Source of the DNA: Erodium maritimum
Taxonomy: Eukaryota > Streptophyta > Magnoliopsida > Geraniales > Geraniaceae
NCBI GenBank assembly: GCA_963921825.1
Contig: OY997591.1
Coordinates: 14,627,515 to 14,691,514 of the forward strand
DNA length: 64,000 bases
Direction of reading: 5' to 3'
Within the stretch, counting starts at the first letter, position 1, and every line of letters begins with the position of its first letter. The position numbers were made by a program, and so were the translations under genes. The notes beneath the pieces were generated by a model. The model saw nothing but the letters and a program-made list of their open reading frames with translations. It was not told where the DNA came from and did not search any database. This document shows positions 35,201 through 45,860 of the stretch, piece by piece.

Positions 35201-37717
35201 TATTAATTATTCCTGTTTGCCAGCTAAAGTACCATGATACTGGTAGAGAAAAGGACTGTCTTCCTCAAGTTGGGCAGTGGAACATGATGAACAAGGTATT
35301 CACTTACAATTAATTAGGGAACTTGTGCCAAGTCTGAAACTGAGGGGGACTAGTTGCCAAACTTTTGACTGGCATTAAAATCATCGTAGTTTGTGCATAT
35401 GAGATGATATGTGTTTAAGTATGAAAAGATGTCATGTGTGGTGCACTTGTGGTTTCTCTTATTATTAGATGTATCCAATACAACATCATTGACTTTCGTA
35501 ACTTCTTATCTTGATATATTTCAGAAAATGGTTAATGGTGGCACAGTGAACAACTGGATGTGCATAAACTTTTCCCGTACTGTGCAAGATAGTGTGGCAC
35601 ATAGATTTTGTGAAGATCTTGCCCAGATGTGTCAAGTTTCTGGCATGGTACAGTTTTGCCGGACTTATTCTTGATGGTTATGCTGTGATACTTGATTTGT
35701 TTCTCTGAAGTATTTGCTTTTTGTTTGTGTAGGCCTTCAACCCGCATCCGGTGCTTCCACCAATAACTGCAAGACCTGATCAAGTTGAGAAGGTCTTGAA
35801 AGCTCGCTATCATGATGCTATGACCAAGTTGCAGAAGAAGGATCTTGACCTGTTAGTTGTAATTTTGCCTGATAATAACGGCCCTCTATATGGTATGAAT
35901 TTATTATGCATTGTGGAGCTTCATATCATCTACTTTTTGTTCATTTGGCTAATCCTCACATACTATTTTTCTGCAGGCGATCTGAAACGAATATGTGAGA
36001 CTGATCTCGGACTTGTTTCCCAGTGTTGTTTGACTAAGCATGTGTTTCGGGGCAGTAAGCAGTACCTTGCAAATGTGGCCCTGAAGATAAATGTCAAAGT
36101 TGGAGGAAGGAATACAGTACTTGTTGATGCGCTCTCTAGGCGCATTCCTTTAGTCAGTGATCGCCCTACTATCATTTTTGGTGCAGATGTGACACATCCT
36201 CATCCAGGGGAAGATTCCAGCCCGTCCATTGCAGCGGTTTGTTCTTTGACCTATATTTTCACTATCTTTGAGAAAGTCTGATGTGCAGTTGGTATGCCAT
36301 GCCATGAATAATGTGTATCGATATCCTTGTATAATTTATTTGAATCTTAAACTTAGGTTGTGGCATCCCAAGACTGGCCTGAAGTTACCAAGTATGCGGG
36401 TCTGGTTTGTGCTCAAGCTCATCGACAAGAGCTCATCCAAGACTTGTACAAGACATGGCAAGATCCTGTTAGGGGAACAGTCTCTGGTGGAATGATTAAG
36501 TATGAATATTCTCTCTCATTTTAGTTACAGTTTGATATTATATTTGAGAATTTAATATTATGTGTCTTATGATCAGGGAGCTCCTTATATCTTTTCGCAA
36601 GGCCACTGGGCAGAAACCTCAGCGTATCATATTCTACAGGGATGGTGTTAGTGAGGGGCAGTTCTATCAAGTTTTGTTGTATGAGCTGGACGCTATTCGC
36701 AAGGTACAGTAGTAGGCTATCTCAGTTATTCAGCCAATAATATTTCTTGGGTAATTGAACAGACTTAAAGCTCATTTCTCCTCTCTACTAGGCATGTGCC
36801 TCTTTGGAGCCAAACTATCAGCCTCCGGTGACGTTTGTTGTGGTTCAAAAGCGTCATCACACTAGGTTGTTTGCTAATAACCACAATGACCGAAATGCAA
36901 CCGATAGAAGTGGAAACATATTGCCAGGCAAGTATTTTAAGTTGATCTGTACATATTGTTTGTGGAAAGAAGAGCTGCCTAATGTGATCTGAGATCTGGC
37001 ACTCTAAATTTATACAGGTACCGTGGTTGATTCTAAAATCTGTCATCCAACTGAATTCGACTTCTACCTTTGTAGTCATGCTGGTATTCAGGTAGCTATG
37101 AAGACTCTTTTGCCTGTTGGGATAGTACACTTCTCAATAGTTTTTTGTGAAGTTTGAATGACATATCTAACATTGGATTCTATGTGTTAACAGGGTACAA
37201 GCCGTCCAGCTCATTATCATGTCCTTTGGGATGAGAATAAGTTTACAGCTGATGGCCTCCAGTCTCTTACAAATAACCTTTGCTACACGTGAGTTGACAA
37301 TAATATTTTCTCTTTGAAGTTGACTTTTGGAACAGTCTGTTTACTAATTCCTGAATTGTTGGCATGGTTTTTGTTTACTTTGGTAATGATATTTAGGTAC
37401 GCAAGATGCACACGATCTGTTTCCATTGGTAATATCTCTCTCCCACTGCTCTCTCTTATGATTGCATGTATTCGCATTGTAGTGTATCTAATTTTTTGGT
37501 GTAAAACGCAGTCCCCCCTGCATACTATGCTCATCTTGCTGCATTCAGAGCACGCTTTTATATGGAACCGGAGACATCAGACAGTGGCTCCATGAGCAGT
37601 GCTACAGCTGGACGGGGTGCTGGTGGTAGGAGCACCCGAATGGCTATTGCCAATGCTGCTGTGAGGCCCTTGCCCGCTCTGAAGGAGAATGTGAAGAGGG
37701 TGATGTTCTACTGCTAG
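32260..37717 (+). CDS. AGO1: ARGONAUTE1 (RNA slicer, core of the RNA-induced silencing complex)
   Basis: Twenty coding exons: 32260-33138, 33215-33423, 33515-33664, 33760-33893, 34052-34158, 34285-34391, 34497-34635, 34722-34838, 35020-35127, 35224-35295, 35525-35647, 35733-35892, 35977-36236, 36357-36499, 36577-36703, 36792-36927, 37018-37091, 37194-37288, 37397-37428, 37512-37717. They sum to 3,378 nt, divisible by three, giving 1,125 residues (Arabidopsis AGO1 is about 1,050). Gly/Gln-rich N-terminus (1 to about 180), N domain from about 255, PAZ about 460-580, MID about 650-770, PIWI to the C-terminal MFYC. The slicer triad is visible: Asp839 (FGADVTHPH), Asp925 (YRDGVSEGQ) and His in HYHVLWDE (1022/1024). 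It binds small RNAs, mainly miRNAs, and cleaves or represses complementary transcripts. All introns are GT-AG except one GC-AG. The gene looks intact; exon borders are by eye. Confidence 0.95.
32350..32740 (+). repeat. In-frame Gly/Gln repeat array in AGO1 exon
   Basis: Codons repeat [16 protein letters not shown] units (32365-32490), then [10 protein letters not shown] units (32560-32640), then RGRGGP units (32660-32730). Such disordered N-termini are normal in AGO1, but the unit count here helps to make the protein longer than usual. Confidence 0.85.
32807..32827 (+). promoter_or_regulatory. miR168 target site within AGO1
   Basis: TTCCCGAGCTGCATCAAGC plus AA encodes part of PELHQA, in the Pro/Gln-rich region before the N domain. 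In plants miR168 pairs with AGO1 mRNA at this place and lets AGO1 regulate its own level. Pairing recalled from the known family site has few mismatches. Confidence 0.9.
36928..37017 (+). other. GC-AG intron in AGO1
   Basis: The exon ends TTGCCAG and the intron begins GCAAGTATTT, ending TATACAG. Only this boundary keeps ILPGTVVDSK in frame; the GT three bases further on would break it. AG|GCAAGT is the standard form of GC donors. Confidence 0.85.
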
Positions 37718-38179
37718 CCTTGCTCAATACCATTGGTCCAGTGCTATATCCTGAACCTTATGTTTTGTGATACCTAATCCGTTTTATTTGCGGTACTTAA
37801 AAAAACGCTTAATCTTGTTAGTTGCAGTAGTTGAAATACTGGATAATATATGTTATATTAAATTTCTGGAGTCACTGGATCAAATATTATTTTGTGATGT
37901 TTAAATTTCTATGAGTGCTTGTTTGAAACATACTGGATTCGGGGAGCTTGTGTTGAATGCCTGAACTTGTCATAGCTTCAATTTCCGTGAGTACTATTTT
38001 TTTCGAGGAACCGTGAGTACTGTGTGATCTTTATTCTTATATTTTTGTGAGTATTATTTGTGTGATATAGGGTTGTAAAGATTTCTAAGCGTTAGAGGTG
38101 CACGCCTCAAGGCGAGATGGTGGTATTTGAGTTTTGAGGTGTTTTCCCTCTATTTATATGTAATCTTATAATAACATTA
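37718..38179. other. AGO1 3' flank
   Basis: AT-rich 3' UTR and spacer. No clear AATAAA; AATAATATATG near 37843 is a possible poly(A) signal. It ends with CATTA, the TSD of the next element. Confidence 0.5.
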
Positions 38180-38628
38180 TGTGATGATATTGTGGGTTTT
38201 GGAAGATTAGAAATGAAATTGGACCGGGAATAGAACTGAATTTGGTATTGATTTTCCAGGAAAGCTTACAAATTCTCAGAAATTGATGAACCGAGCAAAA
38301 ATGTAAAAACTAACCTAGAAAATACAGAAGAAAATACCAAAACTTTAGACACCTCTTCAGTACCGTCCTTCCTTGCTATATCGTGCCCTCTAGCCTGCAA
38401 AACGCTCCACTACTGACGCTGACAGGTTGGGACCACTGGCGCGTGATTCACACGGTGTTGGATGAGGAAGAAGCACAGTGCCGTGGCACGTGCTCGGCAC
38501 GCTGACCCTCTAAACTGAACGACACCGTTCTACACAGGTGCGCGACTACTTAACCAAACGACGCCGTCTACCACTAACAGAAATACCAGAATTATGAAAA
38601 AGGGCGGGAACGAGGGTTTGTCGTGACA
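38180..38628 (-). repeat. 3' LTR of the Reina-like element 1
   Basis: Minus strand reads TGTCACGACAAACCCTCG to CCACAATATCATCACA. It starts about 30 bp after the pol stop. Confidence 0.92.
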
Positions 38629-38657
38629 AATACCCCATTCTCAGAACTGGCTTGTCC

Positions 38658-41600
38658 TCAAGCCAACATCTTAGCAACCCAGTCCGGAAACTGAGCCTGC
38701 ATCAGTGGAGCATCCTCCCAAGTGGCGTCTTCAGGGGCTGAGTGATCCCACTGGACCAGATACTGAACCATAACAGCATTGTCCCTGTTAACCAACCTCT
38801 TCTGCAACATTGCCAGGGGTTGAATCTTCAAGTGACCCTCAGCATTCACCTCTGGAAAATGGGGAGCAAGTCTATTTTTGCGGCCAAGCTGCTTCTTCAG
38901 TAAGGACACATGGAAGACTGGATGGATTTTTGAAGTAGCAGGAAGTCTCAACTTGTAAGCCACAGTACCTATCTTCTCAATTATATCAAAAGGCCCAAAT
39001 TTTTTGGGAGAGAGCTTCAGATTCATCCTCAAGTTAACAGAATTTTGTTTGTAGGGTTGAAGTCTGAGATAAACCCAATCACCAATCTCAAACACCCTTT
39101 CAATTCTTCCTTTATCTGCATTCATCTTCATCCTTGCCTGAGCTTGAGTCAGATTATCTTCGAGGACCCTTCCCAATTCTTTTCTAGATTTGATAAACAC
39201 TTCCACAGCTTCCACCTGAGAGGAAATAGGCCCCAATTGCAAAGTAGGAGGAGGGAACCCATAAAGAGCCTCAAAAGGAGACATATGCAATGAAGAATGG
39301 TAGCTAGTGTTATGCCAAAATTCAGCAAATGTTAACCACTTATGCCATTTCTTTGGGAATTGGTGTGTCATAGTCCTCAAATAATGTTCCAGACACTGGT
39401 TAACCCTCTCTGATTGTCCATCAGATTGAGGATGATATGCAGTTGACATATGGAGATGGACTTCTAATTTCTTGAACAATTCCTTCCAAAAATTACTGAG
39501 AAAGATCTTGTCCCTGTCTGATACTGTAGCAGTTGGAAGGCCATGTAGCTTAAAGATATTATCAAAGAAAATCTGTGCTACTTGAGCTGTAGTGAATGGA
39601 TGGCTAAGTGCTAAGAAATGAGCATATTTACTGTACCTGTCAACCACCACCAAAATAGAATTTTTGGACTCAAATAAGGGAAGGCCTTCCACAAAATCCA
39701 TTGCAATGTCTGTCCATGGCTTGGAGGATATGGGCAATGGTTGAAGCAACCCAGCATATGGGGAGTGCTCAGCTTTACATTTCTGACATGTATCACATTC
39801 AGTGACAAATTTGTGGATATCTTTGTGCATATTAGGCCAAAAGAAGTGTTGCTTGACTCTTTTGGTTGTGACAGCTACCCCAGAATGGCCACCTATAGGA
39901 GCATCATGTAAACATGCAAGAATTTTAGTTCTCAGATCAGTAGAACTGCCCACAAATACTTTATCCTTGTACAATAGCAACCCTTGTCTCGAGGTATACC
40001 CAGAGTCCATATCAGATGAAGTAGCCAGTTGCAATAAGAGTTTCTGAGCCTCAGCATCCCCATCATAAGAAGAAATAATCTCAGACATCCAAGAAGGGAC
40101 CAATGTAGAGATCTCATTGAGTTCAACCATAGGAATTCTAGATAAGGCATCTGCAACACATTATCCTTCCCCTTTTTGAATTCTATTTTATAGTCAAGGC
40201 CCATCAGTTTTGCCAGCCATTTGTGCTGGAAAGAAGTTAACTTATGTTCCAACAGGAACTTAAGACTCTGGTGATCAGTTCTTAGGATGACACTCCCAGA
40301 AGAGAAATAGTGTCTCCATTTCTGAATGCAGGTTATCACAGCAAGTAACTCCCTTTCACAAGTGGATGAGGCCAGAATTTTTGGACCTAAAGCCTTGCTG
40401 AGATAAGCCAATGGTCTTCCCTCCTGCATCAATACACCCCCAATGCCCTTGTCACATGCATATGCTTCAATAACAAATGGTAAGGAGAAGTCAGGTAACC
40501 TGAGAACTGGTGTAGAAGTCATTGCCTCCTTTAATTGTTCAAAGTTGAGCTGAGCTTCAGGAGCCCAAACAAATCCATTCTTCTTCAATAAATTGGTTAA
40601 TGGCCTAGCAATGGTCCCATAATTTTTTACAAACCTTCTGTAATACCCAGTCAACCCCAAAAAACCTCTCAAGGCTCTTAATGTAGTTGGAGTAGGCCAC
40701 TCCACCATTTCTTTCACCTTGTCTGGATCAGTAGCAACCCCAGCCTCAGAAATGACATGCCCCAGATACTCAATAGAAGTGTTGCCAAACTCACATTTAG
40801 ACATCTTGGCATAAAGCTTCTCTTCCTGCAACCTTTGTAAAACCAATTGGACATGTACCAGGTGTTCCTCCCAAGACTTACTATATATCATCGAAGAAAA
40901 CAAGAACAAATTTCATGAGGAAGTCTTTCAGAACATGATTCATCAAGGCCTGAAAGGTTGAGGGTGCATTGGATAGCCCAAAGGGCATCACCCTGAATTC
41001 ATAGTGACCCTCATGTGTCCTAAAGGCAGTTTTGAGCTCCTCACCCTCAGCCAGCCTTACTTGGTGGTAACCAGACCTTAAATCTATCTTAGAAAAGAAT
41101 TTACACCCAGCAAGTTCATCAAGTAATTATTCAATTGTTGGGATTGGAAACTTGTCTTTAATTGTCTGGTTATTTAGCTGTCTGAAGTCAATGCACATCC
41201 TGTGAGTACCATCTTTTTTCTTAACAAGCAGCACTGGGAATGAGTAAGGACTAGTGCTGTGTTGGATGACCCCAGTGTTCAACATATCATCAACCAAGGC
41301 TTCTAAGACATTCTTTTGATCATAGGAGTGTTTATAAGGCCTAATTGATGGTGGCTTGCTTCCAGGTACTAGAGGAATCCTATGATCACAAAATCTTCTA
41401 GGTGGCAAAGTAGTAGGAGTGTCAAATACAGTGGGAAATAAGTTGAGCACTGCCTGCATATCAGGATGTAATACTGACTCCCTATGGTCACCCTCTGTGA
41501 TAAAAAAAAATTGCCCCAAAAACAGTGGTTCCCCAGCCAGAACATCATGCCTCAGAGATGTAAATGTGGCTAAAGAGCATTTATCACTAGGTATGTCTTC

Positions 41601-42980
41601 AATCAACTCATACTTTTGCAACCCCACAGTAATAGTGATAGCTCTTCTCTTGTAATCCAACTCAATAGGACTAACAGTCTCTAACCAATCAACCCCCAAC
41701 ACCATATGGAAATCCCCCAAAGGCATTACAAGAAATTCCCAAGTTAGAGTAATCTGTCTAATGTTCCAAGAGATTCTAGTGATGGATGTGCAAAATTGTC
41801 AGTTGCCATTACCCATTTTCACTATAATAGGAGCACTAGGATATAATGTCAGACCTAATCCGCCTGCAGTAGCCTTATCTAGAAAGGATTTAGTAGCCCC
41901 ACTGTCAACTAAAATAGAGATAGGGGTAGTTTGTACATGGCCTTGTAATCTGATGGATTTAGAACTGTTGACATGATTCATGTGACCAAACACTTCATGG
42001 GATAACACACATAGATCAGCTTGAATAAATTCCTCCACCAGCTCTTCTTCCTCAGCTTGTTCCCCTAGTTCCCAATCAACCACATCAGTTGTTATCTGAA
42101 ATAATTTATGTTTGTTGGGGCACACATGATCCTTTGTGTATTTAGCAGGACAGGTGTAGCATAGTCCCTTCCTCCTTTGCTCATCCAAGTTTGTTTGTTG
42201 CACTCTAGTAAAGGGTGTAGTAGACTGATTGTTTCTCTGGATGGCCTGTTGAGCTTGTTGTGGTCTTGGCCTGAAAACATGAGGTGATGGATTAGATTGC
42301 CTGTGTTGGGTTGCCTTCACCTTGACCCTGTGCTCTTCCCTCTTTGCAAGGTGCATAGTTTGAGATAATGTTTGGGGATCATACATAAAGACCTCCACTT
42401 CCAGCTTTGGGTCCAAACCAGCTATGTAATTAGAGACAAAGTATGCCTCAGTTGAGTAAGGAGCCCTGCTCAACACTAAGAATCTAAGCTCCTCAAACTT
42501 GTCATCATATTCAGCTAATGAACCTTATTGCCTGAGTTTTTTAAATTCACTCTCAACATTAGAGTGCCCCACATCTTCAAATTTCATAGATAGGTCCTCA
42601 CAGAACCTTTCCCAAGGTATCACTCCTCTTCCCAAAGAGTACTCTGCATACCAGTACTTAGAAGATCCAACTAAATGTAATGAAGCCACTCGGACCTTAT
42701 GCTCCTCAAGAATGGCACTGTACTGGAAATAGACATTGCACTTCCTAATCCATTTTCTTACTCCTTTGCCTTCGAAAATAGGAAAGATCAGGTTTGAGGT
42801 TTTGAAGGTAAATTCAGGTATAGTGTTTGCAGTGTAGACTGGTTGAACCAAGGGTTGTTGGGGTAATGTGGCATTGTTTACAATGGGAGTCATAACTGGG
42901 TAGGCATATTGTTGTTGGCCAGTGGGAAATGTGGGAAGCTGAGTCATATACTGGGGAAACATCATCTGAGAAGCAAACAT
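38658..42980 (-). pseudogene. Reina-like element 1 gag-pol, disrupted
   Basis: Order on the minus strand: gag core (42525-42980, FPIFEGKGVRKWIRKCNVYF), stop TAA near 42527, gag end and zinc knuckle CYTCPAKYTKDHVCP (about 42130-42170), protease ILVDSGATKSFLDKA (about 41890), stop at about 41797, RT start with [14 protein letters not shown] (41127-41726), stop near 41126, RT catalytic box FFDDI (about 40890) followed by TAG, RNase H (40150-40600), integrase HHCC region FWPNMHKDIHKFVTECDTCQ and DDE region (39100-39900), chromodomain VQYLVQWDHSAPEDATWED (about 38700-38760). Catalytic motifs are mostly kept but the reading frame is cut at least four times, so no full polyprotein can be made. Confidence 0.88.
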
Positions 42981-43636
42981 ATAAGGGTTTGGGGGAAAAA
43001 AAATTGGGGCTGTTGTAGTAGTTGAGGTTGGAGTATTTGTGGTATGGCTTGTGGTTGGATAGGAGAAGGTTGTAGCACCTGGGTTTGTGGTATGGCTTGA
43101 GGTTGGAGTGGTGGTGTTTGCTGTGGTTGTTGGTTGGTGGGTTGTTGGTTTGGTGGAGATATATTTGGTGGTGGTAAAGGGTTGGCTTGTGGGTGCTCGG
43201 GTAGCAGCTTCTTGTTCACAAGGTTCTGGGGTTGTGAAACCCAGGAAGAAACTTCAGAGATGGTCTGGTTCCTGGGTATTTGTTGTGACCCAGGGTCCGG
43301 GGGTTGAGCAGAGTGAGGTGAATATGTGAGGCATTGCGGGGTAATGGGAACCTGATGTTGGCCAACGGGGACCTGATGGTGTCCTCTCGTGGTGTGAGAC
43401 CCAGACGGGTCTGTGCCCAGCTACCATTGCGCCTTTTCTTCTATTAACAAGGCCATGTTTTTCCTCATCTCCTCCAGTCCAGCTTTGAGAGCATCATTCT
43501 CATGTTGAGCTCGACGGTGTGCAACTCGTAACTCCTCGACCTTCGTCGATTTACCAGCAGAGTCGACAGCAGAAATGGGTTCAGCTTCTCTTTGGGTATC
43601 CATTACAGGCTGCGGGAAGGAAGGCTCTGATACCAC
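42962..43636 (-). pseudogene. Reina-like element 1 gag N-terminal part
   Basis: 43421-43636 encodes a short charged, coiled-coil-like region (LRVAHRRAQHENDALKAGLE); 42962-43219 is a Pro/Gln-rich linker with PQILQPQ-type repeats. The two parts are in different frames. Confidence 0.6.
43624..43635 (-). other. Primer-binding site, element 1
   Basis: Minus strand TGGTATCAGAGC, complementary to the 3' end of initiator tRNA-Met, two bases inside the 5' LTR. Confidence 0.92.
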
Positions 43637-43637
43637 T

Positions 43638-44084
43638 TGTGATGATATTGTGGGTTTTGGAAGATTAGAAATGAAAGTGGACCAGGAATAGAACTGAATT
43701 TGGTATTGATTTTCCAGGAAAGCTTACAAATTCTCAGAAATTGATGAACCGAGCAAAAATGTAAAAACTAACCTAGAAAATACAGAGGAAAATACCAAAA
43801 CTTTAGACACCTCTTCAGTACCGTCCTTCCTTGCTATATCGTGCCCTCTAGCCTGCAAAACGCTCCACTACTGATGCTGACAGGTTGGGACCACTGGCGC
43901 GTGATTCACACGGTGCTGGATGAGGAAGAAGCACAGTGCCGTGGCACGTGCTCGGCACGCTGACCCTCTAAACTGAACGACACCGTTCTACACAGGCGCG
44001 CGACTACTTAACCAAACGACGCCGTCTACCACTAATAGAAATAACAGAAATGAAAAAGGGCGGGAACGAGGGTTTGTCGTGACA
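43638..44084 (-). repeat. 5' LTR of the Reina-like element 1
   Basis: Same ends as the 3' LTR. I count about eight substitutions and one or two small gaps, hence a fairly recent insertion. Confidence 0.92.
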
Positions 44085-44089
44085 CATTA

Positions 44090-44546
44090 CACAGGACTAA
44101 GATTACTTCTAAAATTCTTTGCCTAAAAAAATGAAATCATTTGACCATGACATCGCTCCTCTTTTATCCTTGATTGTTCTTTCAAATAGAGGATGACTTT
44201 TAGTACGCTTCTAGCCGCCCATGCTAAGAGATTTGTATGCAATTTAGTATGTTTTCAACGATCAAATAAAGCAATACTGATTTGTATGCGATTTAGTATG
44301 TTTCCAATGGTCAAATAAAGCAAAACTAAATTGACAAGTACGAAAACGTAAAGATCGACTAACATCTTGTCATAGCCATGAAACTTGAAAAAACTTGGGG
44401 AGTTATTGCTTCTAAGTCCTTTCACAACTCTCTTTATGATATTGTATCACTCCAAAACCGAAAATGCTCACGATGAACATATGGAGTGTAGTGTATTGAG
44501 TTGGGTTTAGGGATCAAACTCATTCTTATATAGTGCACTTTCTTTA
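44090..44546. other. Spacer, nothing recognised
   Basis: AT-rich. A direct repeat of about 50 bp with TTTGTATGCGATTTAGTATG / TTTGTATGCAATTTAGTATG occurs at 44230-44330. Confidence 0.5.
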
Positions 44547-45375
44547 GGGAAAATTACAAATGCATACCCTTAAGTTGGCACGTTTAACTGATATTTACCC
44601 TCAAGTTTTTTTAACCAATACATACCCTGAAGTTACAACTTGTAACCAAAAACCCCCAACTACTTATTAATATTACATAACTAGCCATTCTTTTTCTTTA
44701 ACTATTTTTTTTCTTTATTCTTTATTTTTTCTTCTTTCGTTTTTCCTCATTATTTTATTAAAATTTATGTTTTTAATTTCAAAAATTATTTTAATTTTAA
44801 AAAAATCATATTCTTATTTTGGAAAATCATAATTTTATTTAAAAATCATGTTTTTATTTGATAAAAATAAAATTTTATTGAATATTTTTTAAGTTAACAA
44901 TCCTCAATAGTATTATTGTTTAAATTCAGTTTTTTTACTTTATAAAAATATTTATTAATACTTTATTGAATTATGGATATATGTATTAATAATATCTAAT
45001 CATTTTCTTTAAATATTTTAGAAAAATAGTGTTCATCTGTTCATCTTCGTTTTGCCCGTTTTATTCTTCATTCCAAATCTAAATCAACAACACAATTAAT
45101 TTTTGAAAGCAATCAAAAAAATCCAGGAGATTGAGAGAATAAGTAGTCTTCCCCCAAGTCCCCAACCCAGATTCATCCGGCAAAGAACAAACAAGATCTC
45201 CGGCCAGCGTGTTCGTCTTCTCAGGTGTTCTGGGTGAAAATCAATTTTTCTAAAGCCATTGACAAACTATTTATCACTTCGTTCAAAGGGTATTCTGGAA
45301 TCACCTCGAGCTCATGGATCTGGAGGAACTCCGCAAGGTCGCGGGCGAGGGCGGCAAGGCGTGGCCGAAGGAGGA

Positions 45376-45833
45376 TGTCAAGAGCAAGACCGCTCTTAAG
45401 GATTGAATTAAACGAAAACTGAAATGTATTGATATAGAAATGAGCGAATCCTCTTACAGGAATTCAAATTACTTCTAACGAGGACTTCCTCTTCTACACT
45501 AAAAACTACAAGATTCAAAAGCATGGTAATCCCTAGGACTTTAGGTTCCATATATAGGTCGACACCCTCATGTGCTTGGTGCCCTTGCGAGACTCGTTGC
45601 TGCCAAACTCGGATGCTCTGTTCTGCTTTTCCCCTCCAGACAAGAGAGGAAGAAGACGACACTGCTCATTGACTTCGGTCACCAACGACAAGCGGACACG
45701 TGGAGGAGTCGTTCAAAATAACGACTTGATTCGTTGATCAAAACGCTGCGTTTCACTTAAATGGTTTTAAATGAAACGCAGTGTTGCGTTCTTCTTCAAC
45801 CTTCAGAAGCTTGTCACGCAAGCAATCGTGACA
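45376..45833 (-). repeat. 3' LTR of the Reina-like element 2
   Basis: Minus strand from TGTCACGATTGCTTGCG to CTTGCTCTTGACA. It begins about 28 bp after the pol stop. Confidence 0.9.
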
Positions 45834-45860
45834 ATGCTCCCGCCTTCAAGATGCTTGTTC

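Larger units (their letters stand above)
38180..44084 (-). mobile_element. Reina-like Ty3/gypsy chromovirus, complete ends, TSD CATTA
   Basis: LTRs at 38180-38628 and 43638-44084 (449 and 447 bp, about 98% alike by eye), CATTA at 38175-38179 and 44085-44089, and a primer site complementary to initiator tRNA-Met next to the 5' LTR. Length 5.9 kb, short LTRs and a chromodomain at the pol end fit the Reina group. Coding is broken by several stops and frameshifts. Insertion lies 462 bp after the AGO1 stop codon, antisense to the gene. Confidence 0.92.

Noticed and set aside
36921..36940. GT donor inside GGCAAGTATT for the AGO1 intron
   Set aside because: Using it shifts the PIWI frame (PGK instead of PGT and then out of frame); the GC donor keeps the conserved reading.
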